From: Streptosporangium sp. NBC_01495
GTDB lineage: Bacteria > Actinomycetota > Actinomycetes > Streptosporangiales > Streptosporangiaceae
NCBI RefSeq assembly: GCF_036250735.1
Contig: NZ_CP109430.1
Span: 9,672,001-9,736,000, forward strand
Length of the DNA: 64,000 nt
Direction of reading: 5' to 3'
Positions 8,213 to 16,486 of this stretch are shown piece after piece. Numbering within the stretch: the first letter of the stretch is position 1; each line of letters starts with the position of its first letter. Below the pieces are notes generated by a model. It saw only the letters and a program-made list of their open reading frames with translations, was not told where the DNA came from and searched no databases. The position numbers and the translations under genes are program-made.

Positions 8213-8641
8213 TCAGCCCTCCCCGATGACGCGGACCATCAGCTCAGCGCCGTAGTAGTTGTGTTCACCGACCTGGTACATCCGGTACGCCTGCACGCGC
8301 ATCAGGTGGAGGTCATCGGCCAGGCCGCCGAGCGCGTGCTCCCCTGGAGCTCCACGCGCGGTCTCGATGGCCCGCTTGATGGAGCGCGGCCCGGACCCCG
8401 ACAGGTAGCGGTCAAGCGCCGCCTGGCCGCTGCGATCGTCGGACCGGCTCACCAGCAACCGGCAGGTCAGCGTCACCTCGTCGAGGCCCCGACCGAACGT
8501 CTTGTCGAACTCGATCTCAGCTTCGCCGACGAAGAAGCACGGCTCTGGGATGCTGTCGGGCACGTAGCCGAAGCAGGCCAGCGACGGAACCTCGGCCCGG
8601 ACCGCGGCGGCCAGGACAACCTTGATATCCCCGAGGTCCAT
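8213..8641 (-). CDS. Tail terminator-like protein
   Basis: The 142-residue protein lies immediately upstream of the tail-tube genes. It begins MDLGDIKVVLAAAVRAEVP and has EIEFDKTFGRGLDEVTLTCRLLVSRSDDRSGQAALDRYLSG, a layout common to short actinophage tail terminator or head-closure proteins (N-terminal helix, then a beta sheet and a helix). It probably caps the tail before it joins the head. Assignment is by position and general pattern, not by a diagnostic residue. Confidence 0.6.
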   Translation of the reverse strand: MDLGDIKVVLAAAVRAEVPSLACFGYVPDSIPEPCFFVGEAEIEFDKTFGRGLDEVTLTCRLLVSRSDDRSGQAALDRYLSGSGPRSIKRAIETARGAPGEHALGGLADDLHLMRVQAYRMYQVGEHNYYGAELMVRVIGEG

Positions 8642-8799
8642 CAGGTGACGGGCTCATGCGTGAACAGCTCGGGCCGTTCACGCACAAGCGCCGCCGAGTC
8701 GTCCCACTCCTCGCCCACCTCCAGCAGCTCCTCACCGCCGGACCAGCGCGCGTTGCCGTCGACCAGCGAATACACAGCGACCACGCCGCCCCCTCTCAT
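8641..8799 (-). CDS. Small phage protein, paralog of 9392..9616
   Basis: A 52-residue ORF starts at ATG 8799 and overlaps the previous stop by ATGA. Its core EVGEEWDDSAALVRERPELF matches KGDVWDDQAQLVLERPDLF in the gene at 9392..9616, and both start with a short beta region. The two paralogs flank the connector gene. Their function is unknown. The conserved W-D-D and E-R-P-(E/D)-L-F motif suggests a short helical interaction peptide in the neck or tail. Confidence 0.7.
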   Translation of the reverse strand: MRGGGVVAVYSLVDGNARWSGGEELLEVGEEWDDSAALVRERPELFTHEPVT

Positions 8800-9386
8800 C
8801 CGAATCCCGTCAGCCGGAACGGCTCGACGAGCGCCCGCACGTCGGGGTCGAGGTTCGGCATGCGGACCAGGCCCCACTCGGCGGAGCCCGCGACACCCTC
8901 GGGGCTGTCCTTCCTGCGGTACAGCCGCGATGCCTGGAGCAACGCGGCCTGCTTGATCCCGGCGGGCACCTCCGGCCATCCCCACACGGCGGTGATCCGT
9001 GCCCGCCGGTAGAGGCTCCACCAGGAGTAGAGCAACGCCAGCGACGTCACCGGCCGGCCGAGCACGAGCGCGTTCTCCGGCTCGGTCTCGAACCTGGTCT
9101 CATGGACCGGCGTCCAGATGGCGCGGTCGCCGACCTCGATCACCAGGCCTTCGTCGGTGGCGATGTCGTCAACCAGCAGCAGCTCGCCGCCGTGGTCGTC
9201 GCGGATGGTTCGGCCGCGCGTCCGGAACGTCCTCGTCGAGGCGGCAATGTCTCGGCCGAACGTCCGCCCACAGCGTTCGTCGATGCCTGACGTCGCCGCG
9301 CTGATGGCCTGCTCAAGAAGGGCGTCACGGTCGGTGTCCGTGACGCCCAGGGCGTTCTTGAGCGTGGCCAGCTCGATGTAGGCCAC
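8796..9386 (-). CDS. Head-tail connector (gp6/gp15-like adaptor)
   Basis: GTG at 9386 follows GGAAG and gives a 196-residue protein. It starts VAYIELATLKNALGVTDTDRDALLEQAISAATSGIDERCGR, which is the N-terminal helical signature of phage head-tail connector (gp6-like) proteins. A beta-rich central region and a helix (VPAGIKQAALLQASRLYRRKDSP) follow, also typical of the family. The protein is expected to form a ring below the portal. An upstream extension to 9590 is antisense sequence and is rejected. Confidence 0.75.
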   Translation of the reverse strand: MAYIELATLKNALGVTDTDRDALLEQAISAATSGIDERCGRTFGRDIAASTRTFRTRGRTIRDDHGGELLLVDDIATDEGLVIEVGDRAIWTPVHETRFETEPENALVLGRPVTSLALLYSWWSLYRRARITAVWGWPEVPAGIKQAALLQASRLYRRKDSPEGVAGSAEWGLVRMPNLDPDVRALVEPFRLTGFG

Positions 9387-9391
9387 CGCGG

Positions 9392-9616
9392 CTACTTCCG
9401 CTTTACGGTGGCGCGCTTCGCGTCGGGCGCGGCCGTCGCGGTCTCGACGCTGAGCACGACCTGGCGGCCACGGATCAGGGTCGGCTCGGCGGCGAACAGG
9501 TCCGGTCGCTCCAGCACGAGCTGGGCCTGGTCGTCCCAGACGTCGCCCTTGCAGAGCGGCGACTGACCCTGTGACCAGGACACGACGCAATCGGTGGTGG
9601 CGAATACAGCAGCCAT
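9392..9616 (-). CDS. Small phage protein, paralog of 8641..8799
   Basis: The 74-residue protein starts at ATG 9616 with a very good TAGGAGG site. It contains KGDVWDDQAQLVLERPDLFAAEP, shared in pattern with the 52-residue gene two positions downstream, and ends in a basic tail (APDAKRATVKRK). It lies between capsid and connector genes. Similar short proteins occur after the capsid in other actinophages, but I know of no experimental role. Confidence 0.7.
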   Translation of the reverse strand: MAAVFATTDCVVSWSQGQSPLCKGDVWDDQAQLVLERPDLFAAEPTLIRGRQVVLSVETATAAPDAKRATVKRK

Positions 9617-9627
9617 CTCACGGCCTC

Positions 9628-11037
9628 CTACACGGTCTTGTTCTGGAGCAGGCGGAATCCTGCGTCGTTGATGCTGTCGGCGCCGACCCGCGCCCAGGCG
9701 AACCACGCGCGCTGTCCCGTGGGCAGCGCGAGCGTGCCCGCCGCGTTGAACACGTGCGGAATCAGCTCGATCGACATCCCGGCCCGCTGGGCGATCAGGT
9801 AGTTACTCCAGTCGCCCACGACCGCGAGGTTCGCGGCGGCGGTGCCGACGGCCGGGGCCGCCATGTAGTCGTTGAGGTAAGCGCGGCGACCCTTGAGGAT
9901 CAGCACGCCCTCGGCCGTGAAGTCCGTGGTGAACGCGGCATCGTTGCCAGAGCCGAGCTGCTGGAACACGTTGTTCACGCCGGTCGAGGACATCCACGCC
10001 GAGTTGCGGCGGTAGCGGATCGGGAGCGCCGCCCAGACCTTGTTGACGTCGGCCGCCGCGATGGTGCCGGCCGTTCCGGTCGCGACCTCGGACCCGGCCG
10101 CCGCGTCCAGCGCGGTCACGATGCCGGTCGGCTCGTTGGTGCCCGATCCGGTCGTGAGCTTGTTGACCAACAGCTCCGAGTAGCCCTCGCCCAGGAGGCG
10201 GGACATCTCGGCCGCGAACCCCGGATAGTCCTGGTCCACCTCCAGGCTGTACGGGATGTAGCCGTCCGCGCGGTGCACCGGCACGGCGGGCTGGTCGAGC
10301 GTCGGCGAGTTGTCCGACGCGGCGGCGCCTTCCTGGCGGAACTGCCAGGTCACGCCCGCCGAGCTGACGCCCTTCCAGGTGTCGGTGGTGATGGTCTCCA
10401 CCCGCGCGAGGTTGAAGAAGTCGTTCGGCGAGCCCTGCGCCGTCAGGATGATCGTCGGGTCGATCAGCACCGGCACGCCGTAGCCGCCCGACGCGTCGGT
10501 GCCGATGTTCATGGCGCGGAACTCCTCGAACCGCTCCACCGCGCGGGACTGGTCCGGGGTCAGGACCGGCGTCGCACGGGACACCAGCCGCATGAACGCG
10601 GCCCGGTAATCGGGGTGCTCGGTCACGAGCAGGCGCCGCGCGAGCATCGCGCCGTCCACGTTGTCGTTGCGGGTCTGGAGCAGCCTCTCCAGGCGGGTCC
10701 GCTGCTCGTCGGCCAGGTGGCCACCGTGCTCGTCGTCGCCCAGGACCGCGCGGGCCTGGTCGGCCAGCTCGCGCCGCTCCATGCGGGTCGGGTCGCCGTC
10801 GAACGGCGTGACCCTGCTGCCGATCTGCGCGGTCTGCCAGCGGGCCCGCGACTCGGCCACCCGGCCGCGACGCTCGGCCTCGTCGACCTGCGCGCGGAGG
10901 TCGCTCTCCTCCGTGTCGAGGGCTTCCCACGCAGACCGCGCGTCGCCCGTAAGCGCCGCGTCGCCCGCGGTCTCGTCCATGGTCCGGCGCTCGGTCTCGA
11001 TCTCGGCCAGCCGGGCGCGCATCTCTTCCAGCGTCAT
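9628..11037 (-). CDS. Major capsid protein, HK97 fold
   Basis: The protein has 469 residues. The N-terminal 110 residues form a coiled-coil delta domain (LEEMRARLAEIETERRTMDE), which serves as an internal scaffold and is removed by the prohead protease encoded just upstream. The rest contains HK97-type landmarks: IILTAQGSPNDFFNLARVE, WKGVSSAGVTWQFRQEG, YIPYSLEVDQDYPGFAAEM and LVNKLTTGSGTNEPTGIVTAL. It is the shell subunit. The start overlaps the protease stop by ATGA. Confidence 0.93.
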   Translation of the reverse strand: MTLEEMRARLAEIETERRTMDETAGDAALTGDARSAWEALDTEESDLRAQVDEAERRGRVAESRARWQTAQIGSRVTPFDGDPTRMERRELADQARAVLGDDEHGGHLADEQRTRLERLLQTRNDNVDGAMLARRLLVTEHPDYRAAFMRLVSRATPVLTPDQSRAVERFEEFRAMNIGTDASGGYGVPVLIDPTIILTAQGSPNDFFNLARVETITTDTWKGVSSAGVTWQFRQEGAAASDNSPTLDQPAVPVHRADGYIPYSLEVDQDYPGFAAEMSRLLGEGYSELLVNKLTTGSGTNEPTGIVTALDAAAGSEVATGTAGTIAAADVNKVWAALPIRYRRNSAWMSSTGVNNVFQQLGSGNDAAFTTDFTAEGVLILKGRRAYLNDYMAAPAVGTAAANLAVVGDWSNYLIAQRAGMSIELIPHVFNAAGTLALPTGQRAWFAWARVGADSINDAGFRLLQNKTV

Positions 11038-11828
11038 CGTGACGCCCCTTCCTTGAGGTACGGGTATCGACGCCAGCGCCGTTCGCGTGGCGTCAGTCCG
11101 CCCGAGTGGTGCGAGACCAGCTCGTCGGTTCGATCGGGTGCGGCTCCCAGGTCGGGGGCAGTGCCGGGCGGCGGCTGCTCCACGAGGGGAGTGCGGAGGC
11201 GTTGGATGCGCTGCTCCAGCTCGTCGACCCGCTTCGGGTCGCGGTCGCGGAGACGCGCATAGAAGTCGTCGGTCCCGCTGCGGATGCCCGACGTCGCTTC
11301 GAGGTTCGCAGGCCAGGTGACCGGCCCGAACTCGAACAGCCGGACCTCTTTGATGGTCCGCTCGGGCAGTCCCTCGGGGTTGTGATCCGAGCGGCCCGGC
11401 TCGTCGTTCCAGGCGTCTTGGATCACGCGGAACATGAACGAACTGCCGTAGGCCCCGGCCTCGATGCCGGGCAGCAGGTCCCGGTTATAGGAGGTGTCGA
11501 GCAGCGGCACGTCACCGGCCGCCGCGTCCTGGTCCTCGCGGAGGTCCTGCGGCAGGCCGAGGACCTTGTCCCCGATCTGCGGGTCCGCGCCGTGGTTGAA
11601 CAGGACCTTGACCCGCGAGCCCTGCTCGCTCATGGTCTTCGCGAACGCGCCGCGCTCGGTGCGCTCCAGGAACCGGCCTTCCCAGTACGAGTTGATCTCG
11701 TACCAGGTGTTGAACGGCGAGAACCGGACCACCATGACCGGCGCCCAGTCGTCCGCCCCATCGGCCCTGGTCAGCCGCACCATGCCCGTGGACGCGCGTA
11801 CGACGTCCAGGTCCCGCAAGGTCTTCAT
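11034..11828 (-). CDS. Prohead protease, HK97 family (U35)
   Basis: The true start is ATG 11828, which overlaps the portal stop (ATGA) and gives 264 residues. The core reads PVMVVRFSPFNTWYEINSYWEGRFLERTERGAFAKTM, then KVLFNHGADPQIGDKVLGL and AGAYGSSFMFRVIQD. FNHG supplies the expected catalytic His, and the Ser in AYGSSF fits the nucleophile. It cleaves capsid delta domains during maturation. The C-terminal 70 residues are charged and Pro-rich and probably autocleaved. Confidence 0.88.
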   Translation of the reverse strand: MKTLRDLDVVRASTGMVRLTRADGADDWAPVMVVRFSPFNTWYEINSYWEGRFLERTERGAFAKTMSEQGSRVKVLFNHGADPQIGDKVLGLPQDLREDQDAAAGDVPLLDTSYNRDLLPGIEAGAYGSSFMFRVIQDAWNDEPGRSDHNPEGLPERTIKEVRLFEFGPVTWPANLEATSGIRSGTDDFYARLRDRDPKRVDELEQRIQRLRTPLVEQPPPGTAPDLGAAPDRTDELVSHHSGGLTPRERRWRRYPYLKEGASR

Positions 11829-12991
11829 TCGGTTCCCCCGTTGTCGTTCGTGCCCGAGGCCGGCCGCGTCTCGTTCGGCTGGTCGCCCCATGGGACGGGC
11901 GGCTTGTCCTCGATGTCGCGGATTTCGTTGACCGTCGACCAGCGGTTCGACAGGGCGATCTGATGGGCCTGAAAGCGGCTCAGCGTCGTCGACTGGAGCA
12001 GCGCATCCCGGTTCAGGCGGGCGTACTGGCCGCGCGGCAACATCGCCGTCAGGACCCGTTCGGCACGCCGTAGCCACCGGTTCAGCGCGTACACCAGGAG
12101 GTGAGTCGACCTGCTCTCGACGTTGCTGTACGTCATCGAGCCGCCGGACTCATAGCCCAGGACCTCGGCCAGGCCCGGCCCGAAGATCCGGGCGCACTCG
12201 GCCGCCGTGAACTTGTTCGTCTCCAAGAACTGGGACTCTTCCGGCGCCACCTGGATCTGCTGGTACTGCCAGCCCTTGCCCAGCACCACCGGCTCTCGGG
12301 TGCCGCGCAGCGACGCGAGGAACCGCTGCTTGGCGGTCTGCGCGAGCGTCGGGGTCATCTCGACCTCGGAGTTCGTCAGCATTCCGCCCGGGTGCGCGCC
12401 GTCCTGGAACCACTGCGCGCCGAACCTGGTCACGGCGATGCCGAGTCCGATCGTGCTCGCGTGGTGGGCGACCGGCGACATGCCCATGACCACGCCCGGC
12501 ATCGGGTAGGCGCGGCGGTGAAGCAGCTCGGCCGCGGGGATCTCCCGGCCGTCGTGGTAGAGCACCGGTTCGCCGTTGACCATGCGGCCGGTGACGTGGT
12601 CCGGGTGCAGCAGCTCGACCGCCGTGGGGAAGTCGTCGCCGCGCTGGTTGCGGTCCCGCACGATGCCGTAGAGGTTGCCTCGCAGCAGCCACGACATGAA
12701 GACCTGGAACAGCCAGTCCTCGACGCCCTGGCCGTCCGCGCCGGGGTCGAGCAGGTAGGACGGAGTCGACAGCGCGACCCGATCAGCTCCGGACCCTCGG
12801 AAGACGTCGATGGGTAGCTCGCTCCCGAGCGACGCGATCAGGTCCACCGAGGACCAGACCGCGACCTTCTGGAGCGACGTCTCCGCCCGCGAGAGGTCCA
12901 CCTGGTCGTACGACGACCGCACCATGCCGGGCGGCAACACGACTTCCCGCCGTTCCGGAGGAGAGGAACGCCGGCCCCAGAACAGGCCCAC
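11825..12991 (-). CDS. Portal protein, HK97 type
   Basis: The 388-residue protein starts at GTG 12991, which shares its G with the TAG stop of the small gene upstream, with GGGAGG as ribosome-binding site. Family features are VAVWSSVDLIASLGSELPIDVFRG near the N-terminus, LLRGNLYGIVRDRNQRG, the stem-region helix VTRFGAQWFQDGAHPGGML, and the crown segment LSRFQAHQIALSNRWSTVNEIRDIEDKPPV. It forms the dodecameric vertex through which DNA is packaged. Confidence 0.92.
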   Translation of the reverse strand: MGLFWGRRSSPPERREVVLPPGMVRSSYDQVDLSRAETSLQKVAVWSSVDLIASLGSELPIDVFRGSGADRVALSTPSYLLDPGADGQGVEDWLFQVFMSWLLRGNLYGIVRDRNQRGDDFPTAVELLHPDHVTGRMVNGEPVLYHDGREIPAAELLHRRAYPMPGVVMGMSPVAHHASTIGLGIAVTRFGAQWFQDGAHPGGMLTNSEVEMTPTLAQTAKQRFLASLRGTREPVVLGKGWQYQQIQVAPEESQFLETNKFTAAECARIFGPGLAEVLGYESGGSMTYSNVESRSTHLLVYALNRWLRRAERVLTAMLPRGQYARLNRDALLQSTTLSRFQAHQIALSNRWSTVNEIRDIEDKPPVPWGDQPNETRPASGTNDNGGTE

Positions 12992-13170
12992 TACGACCTC
13001 CCATCGGCCAGCAGCACGAAGGCCCCGGCCACGATCAGCGCCGCAGGTGGGTAGATCAGCGCGACGCCCCAGCAGACGAGCACCGCGCCGACCAGGCCGG
13101 GCAGGGTGCCGCGTGCGTTACGGGCCGCCGCGCCCCCGAGGTCGGCGGCGCGCAACAGCAACGACTGCAT
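12991..13170 (-). CDS. Small phage membrane protein (59 aa)
   Basis: This short gene starts at ATG 13170 with GGAG ten bases upstream. It encodes an N-terminal amphipathic stretch followed by two hydrophobic segments (LPGLVGAVLVCWGVALIYPP and AALIVAGAFVLLA). Its TAG stop overlaps the portal GTG start by one base, so the two are translated together. Small membrane proteins at this position are known in actinophages but have no assigned role to my knowledge. Confidence 0.65.
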   Translation of the reverse strand: MQSLLLRAADLGGAAARNARGTLPGLVGAVLVCWGVALIYPPAALIVAGAFVLLADGRS

Positions 13171-13182
13171 GGAGGGCTCCGT

Positions 13183-14682
13183 TCAGTAGATGTTCGAGAG
13201 CGCGTCGTATTCGGTGACCACCAGGTGCGCGCGGATCTCGTACGCCCAGCGCGCCAGCGTCACCGACACCAGCGGCGAGATATCCACGCTCGACACCCGC
13301 CGACCCCAGGCCCACGCGTCGCCAAGGGTGCGCGTCTTCGCGCCGCGGATCGCATCGGTCATCTCGTCCTGGCCGATGTGGCGAAGCGTGCCCTGCGCCA
13401 CGGCGTCGGCGAGCTGGCCGCAACCGGCCGCGACCTCTTGCGCGTTCGGGATGGCCAGGTCTCCCCGCTTGGGCTTCTCGGGGTCCTCGGGCGGCTCGAT
13501 GCCGACCTTCTTGAGCTCAACGAGCAGCGACCCCGCCGGCCCCTTGACGTCCAGGCCGAACGCCACCGGCCAGTGCCGTGTTTTCAGCTCGACCATCCGC
13601 TCGACCAGCCAGTCAGTACCCGGCCGCCGGTCGATGACCTCGGCGTGGCCCAGGCCGTCCGCGCGCAGACCGTACGCGGTGATGGTGGACATGTCCCGGC
13701 CTGGCGTGATGTCGATGGCGAATGCGACGTCACCCGCGCGGCTTGAGTCCTGGTCTACAAGCGCTTCCCATGACGGGACGCTCAGCACCGACGCACCCTC
13801 ACCGGCCCGTGGATGCCAGACGCCCAACCGCTCGACAGGGAAGAGTTCGCCCAGGCCGGACGGCTTGGCCTCGTCGACCACGGTCTCGTGCATGATGCGC
13901 CGCCCGAGCGCCGGATTGCAGGCGTACCACAGGGCGACGTCCGCCATGGCTCGCCGGACAGCCGTCGAGTTGGACAGGTCTACGTCGGCGCCCCAGTCGA
14001 AGTGAGCGAGGCGATCGGTGCCCGCCTCACCGTCAGCTCGCAGGCCGTACACCCAGGCCGCCGGATCGTCCGGCGGCGTGCCGAAGAACCACATCTGGTG
14101 GTTGGGCCTGGCTGACAGCGTCGGCAGCATCGCGGCCATCATCGCGGCGACGAGCGCCTGGGCCTCGTCGAGGATGATGAGGTCCCCGGAGAAGCCGCGG
14201 CCACTGCCCTTGGACCTGGCCACGAACCGCAGCCGACTGCCGCCGGCCGCCCGCGTCAGCTCGATGCCCTGCTCGCCGTTGGCCTCGTGGAACTTGTTGA
14301 CCCGCCTGTCCAGGTCGGGCGTGTTCTGGATCAGTTCCTTGATCCGGATGAATGCCTCTTGGCTGGTCTTGTACTCGTGCGCCGAGTGCAGGATCAACCG
14401 CTCCTTGAGCAGGAACAGGCCGCCCAGCTCGCGGGCTTCGATGATGCCGCCCTTGCCGTTCTGGCGAGGCACCCACGCGCTGACCTTGGTGGCCGACCAC
14501 CGGCCGTCCGCCCGCTCGCCGAGCCCGTGCGTGAGCACGTAGCGCTGCCACGGGTCGAGCACGAGGCCGGCGGACTCGGCCAGCTCGATCACTTCGGGCG
14601 CGGCCGACGACACGTAGTCAGGCCAGTTAGCGACTCGCGGCGTCTGCGCGCCGAGCCTCACGGGCGGCGGCGAGTTCGTCAA
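13183..14682 (-). CDS. terL: Terminase large subunit
   Basis: The 499-residue protein has an N-terminal packaging ATPase with Walker A VPRQNGKG (residues 71 to 78), a coupling-motif region after FSGDLIILDEAQ (Walker B with Asp172 and Glu173), and WFFGTPPDD. The C-terminal half is an RNase H-like nuclease with AFAIDITPGRDMSTI and FGLDVKGPAG, whose aspartates fit metal binding. It translocates and cuts phage DNA at the portal. It overlaps the small-subunit gene by 56 bases. Confidence 0.93.
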   Translation of the reverse strand: MTNSPPPVRLGAQTPRVANWPDYVSSAAPEVIELAESAGLVLDPWQRYVLTHGLGERADGRWSATKVSAWVPRQNGKGGIIEARELGGLFLLKERLILHSAHEYKTSQEAFIRIKELIQNTPDLDRRVNKFHEANGEQGIELTRAAGGSRLRFVARSKGSGRGFSGDLIILDEAQALVAAMMAAMLPTLSARPNHQMWFFGTPPDDPAAWVYGLRADGEAGTDRLAHFDWGADVDLSNSTAVRRAMADVALWYACNPALGRRIMHETVVDEAKPSGLGELFPVERLGVWHPRAGEGASVLSVPSWEALVDQDSSRAGDVAFAIDITPGRDMSTITAYGLRADGLGHAEVIDRRPGTDWLVERMVELKTRHWPVAFGLDVKGPAGSLLVELKKVGIEPPEDPEKPKRGDLAIPNAQEVAAGCGQLADAVAQGTLRHIGQDEMTDAIRGAKTRTLGDAWAWGRRVSSVDISPLVSVTLARWAYEIRAHLVVTEYDALSNIY

Positions 14683-14866
14683 GCTTGGACTCCTCCCCGC
14701 CTGGTAGGCCTTCGATCTCGGCGATGGTGGCCCTCAGCTCTCGGGCGATGGCGGCGGCGTCCTTGCCGGAGGCGGCGGCCAGCTCTCCGCCGAGCCGGTC
14801 GCGGATGGCTACCAGCGCTTCCCGTTGATCACCGTCCTGTACGGCTGAAACAAGATCCTTTTCCAA
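14627..14866 (-). CDS. Terminase small subunit-like protein
   Basis: The 79-residue, all-helical, charged protein starts MEKDLVSAVQDGDQREALVAIRDRLGGELAAA and includes KDAAAIARELRATIAEIEGLPGG. This matches short actinophage terminase small subunits in which a helical bundle handles DNA recognition. It is the first gene of the late operon and overlaps terL. No separate HTH is obvious. The structured element and any cos or pac site would lie just upstream, to the right. Confidence 0.7.
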   Translation of the reverse strand: MEKDLVSAVQDGDQREALVAIRDRLGGELAAASGKDAAAIARELRATIAEIEGLPGGEESKLDELAAAREARRADAASR

Positions 14867-14997
14867 GTGATCCTCACCTGATGATCATGGTTTTTTCGTC
14901 GCGGAGAGAGACGCGAAAGAGGGTGGCGTGGGGTCGCCCGCAGTTCGCCCTCTAAAAACCGAGGGGGCGCAGTACACTGCGATATCGGAGCGGGAAG

Positions 14998-15122
14998 TTT
15001 TCCGGCTCTTGGTCGTAGCCCTTTCACCCCTCGGTCCCCGGTCTGGCGCACAGGCTGATTTTCAGCCTGCACGCCGTAGCAGTAGCTCAGACCGCAGCGA
15101 GGTACGACCAAGAGCCGGAAAA
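14998..15122. repeat. Three-tier inverted repeat / structured RNA candidate
   Basis: Twenty-base perfect arms TTTTCCGGCTCTTGGTCGTA (14998..15017) and their reverse complement (15103..15122) enclose 85 bases that fold again. CGGTCTG pairs with CAGACCG, and inside that a 14-bp stem containing CAGGCTGA closes a three-base loop, with two G-U wobbles if read as minus-strand RNA. The element lies 132 bases upstream of terS. It could be a regulatory leader RNA of the late operon, a packaging-site structure or a small non-autonomous mobile element. The pairings are visible. The role is not. Confidence 0.7.
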
Positions 15123-15339
15123 CCTCCCAGTCCCGTGATCGTTGCTCTCGCCTCTCAGACGCCGCCATGGCTAGTGATCTTGGTGGCCGTGTTGTCCTTC
15201 ATAATCTTCGTCCTCAAGGTCATATGGCCGCAGGACTCGGGTGATCGACGTGTCGTCCTCCTCCAGCTGATCGAAGCGCGTGAGGCCAGGCAGCTTCGTC
15301 GCCACGCCAGGCGGGAGAAGCAGGCGCTCCCCTCGGCTA

Positions 15340-15552
15340 TTAATCCTCCGAAGTGTGCAGCTTCTGCTGGACGGCGCCGACTCCACGCTCCCGATTGCAC
15401 CTGCCAGGCTTTCCGGCTCGTGGCGGGCAGACGAGGCAGGGTGCGCTGGTCCCGCAGGCCGGACACATGACGTGCAGATCGATCAGCTGACCAGGATTGA
15501 AGCTGGCGGGGGCGAGGTAGTTTGCCTCGCCCGCTCTGCGATGTCCGCACAT
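15340..15552 (-). pseudogene. Degenerate, truncated HNH endonuclease paralog
   Basis: The 70-residue frame reads MCGHRRAGEANYLAPASFNPGQLIDLHVMCPACG and ends in CLVCPPRAGKPGRCNRERG. It aligns with the intact HNH protein at 17062..17361 (LCSHAGAGEADHLVPIAIDSDQPIDPYAMRPAHG, then CPVCPRRNGRPRCCNQERG). The first catalytic A-D-H has become A-N-Y and the N-terminal 30 residues are missing because of an in-frame stop just upstream. It is therefore probably catalytically dead, although the Cys pairs are kept. A residual DNA-binding role is possible. Confidence 0.65.
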
Positions 15553-15846
15553 GTGTGCGTGGGGTCACCCGAGTACCCTGCTCAAAAACCCGCAAGGTGT
15601 GTCATGAGCGTCTCAGCTCGGTGAAAGTTGCAGATTCGCAAGGTCTTGACCTGGAGCGCACCAGCTTCATTGGCCCGCTTCTGAGGCTTATCGGCTCAAT
15701 GGATCGAGAAGCCCAATGATCTACGCGAACGCCCCCAGGGGAACATGGCCCGGATTACGTCAAGACCTTGTCGATCTTGGAGGGGTTCGAGGGTTCATTT
15801 TACTCATCCGCCGCCTCAACCAGCTCGGATCAGTTCCAATGTAGAT
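15553..15846. other. Non-coding stretch with 12-bp inverted repeat
   Basis: This stretch separates the degenerate HNH frame from the first cargo gene. It contains CAAGGTCTTGAC at 15639..15650 and its exact reverse complement at 15759..15770, 108 bases apart. The arms could be regulator sites upstream of the rightward cargo gene or ends of an inserted segment. I see no convincing ORF and no clear -35/-10 pair. Confidence 0.4.
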
Positions 15847-16395
15847 ATGTCCCGTACTTCTAAGAAGTTGCGCAACCTTGTGCGGCATCCGGAAATGCCC
15901 TCAGCGATAGGTATGGCCGTGGCCATCTTCGTCGTGTTTCCCCTCGTCACGTTCGGTGCCACGCACGTTACAGGCGTGCCACGAGTTCTTATCCTGTTCG
16001 GAGGTGGCGCAGCAATGATCGCCGCCATCATAATTGGCTCAAACATCGCATGGGATAGAGCCATGAAAGCGTTCGACCCCGATCCAAGGACCCGGCTCCG
16101 AAGCCGCATCCAGGGAGTAAACGCAGCGTTCGCTGAGGCTGGTGAGCTTATGGATGAGCTACGCCGCGACCTCGAAGCCCAGCAGACGGCCCGCGACATT
16201 CTGCTCGCCCACGCAGAGGAACAACAGCAACTTCTTGAGCTTAATCAGGAACAAGCAGAGAAGATTCGTCGCATCCTCGTCAGTGAGACCAAAGCCACCA
16301 TCCGGACCGAGCGACGTCAGCAGTGGATGTTCTTCGCCCTCGGCATCCTCGTGTCCATCCCAATTGGCATCGCCATCAACGTGTTTGTCCCCTGA
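15847..16395 (+). CDS. Membrane protein with long coiled coil (phage cargo)
   Basis: The 182-residue protein starts MSRTSKKLRNLVRHPE. It has two N-terminal membrane helices (AIGMAVAIFVVFPLVTFGATHV and VLILFGGGAAMIAAIIIGSNI), a long charged coiled coil (about residues 75 to 155, rich in Glu, Gln and Arg) and a C-terminal membrane helix (WMFFALGILVSIPIGIAINVFV). It is transcribed against the late operon and has lower GC than its neighbours, as expected for a phage moron gene. A membrane-linked effect on the lysogen, such as superinfection exclusion, is an inference. No ribosome-binding site is obvious. Confidence 0.6.
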   Translation: MSRTSKKLRNLVRHPEMPSAIGMAVAIFVVFPLVTFGATHVTGVPRVLILFGGGAAMIAAIIIGSNIAWDRAMKAFDPDPRTRLRSRIQGVNAAFAEAGELMDELRRDLEAQQTARDILLAHAEEQQQLLELNQEQAEKIRRILVSETKATIRTERRQQWMFFALGILVSIPIGIAINVFVP

Positions 16396-16486
16396 GCTTG
16401 ATCATGCGATAGAGCGGAACAGGGAATTCCTTACCATACGTTTTCCCCCGCAAGGCTTACCATCTCCCACTCGCCAGATAAGTTCG

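Noticed and set aside
9571-11262. 563-codon plus-strand ORF opposite the capsid and protease genes
   Set aside because: It is Arg/Gly/Ala-rich, lacks domains and runs antisense to clearly coding genes. This is a GC-rich shadow frame.
14809-15168. 119-codon minus-strand ORF upstream of terS
   Set aside because: It passes through both arms of the inverted repeat and changes character there. The apparent coding potential comes from the structured element.
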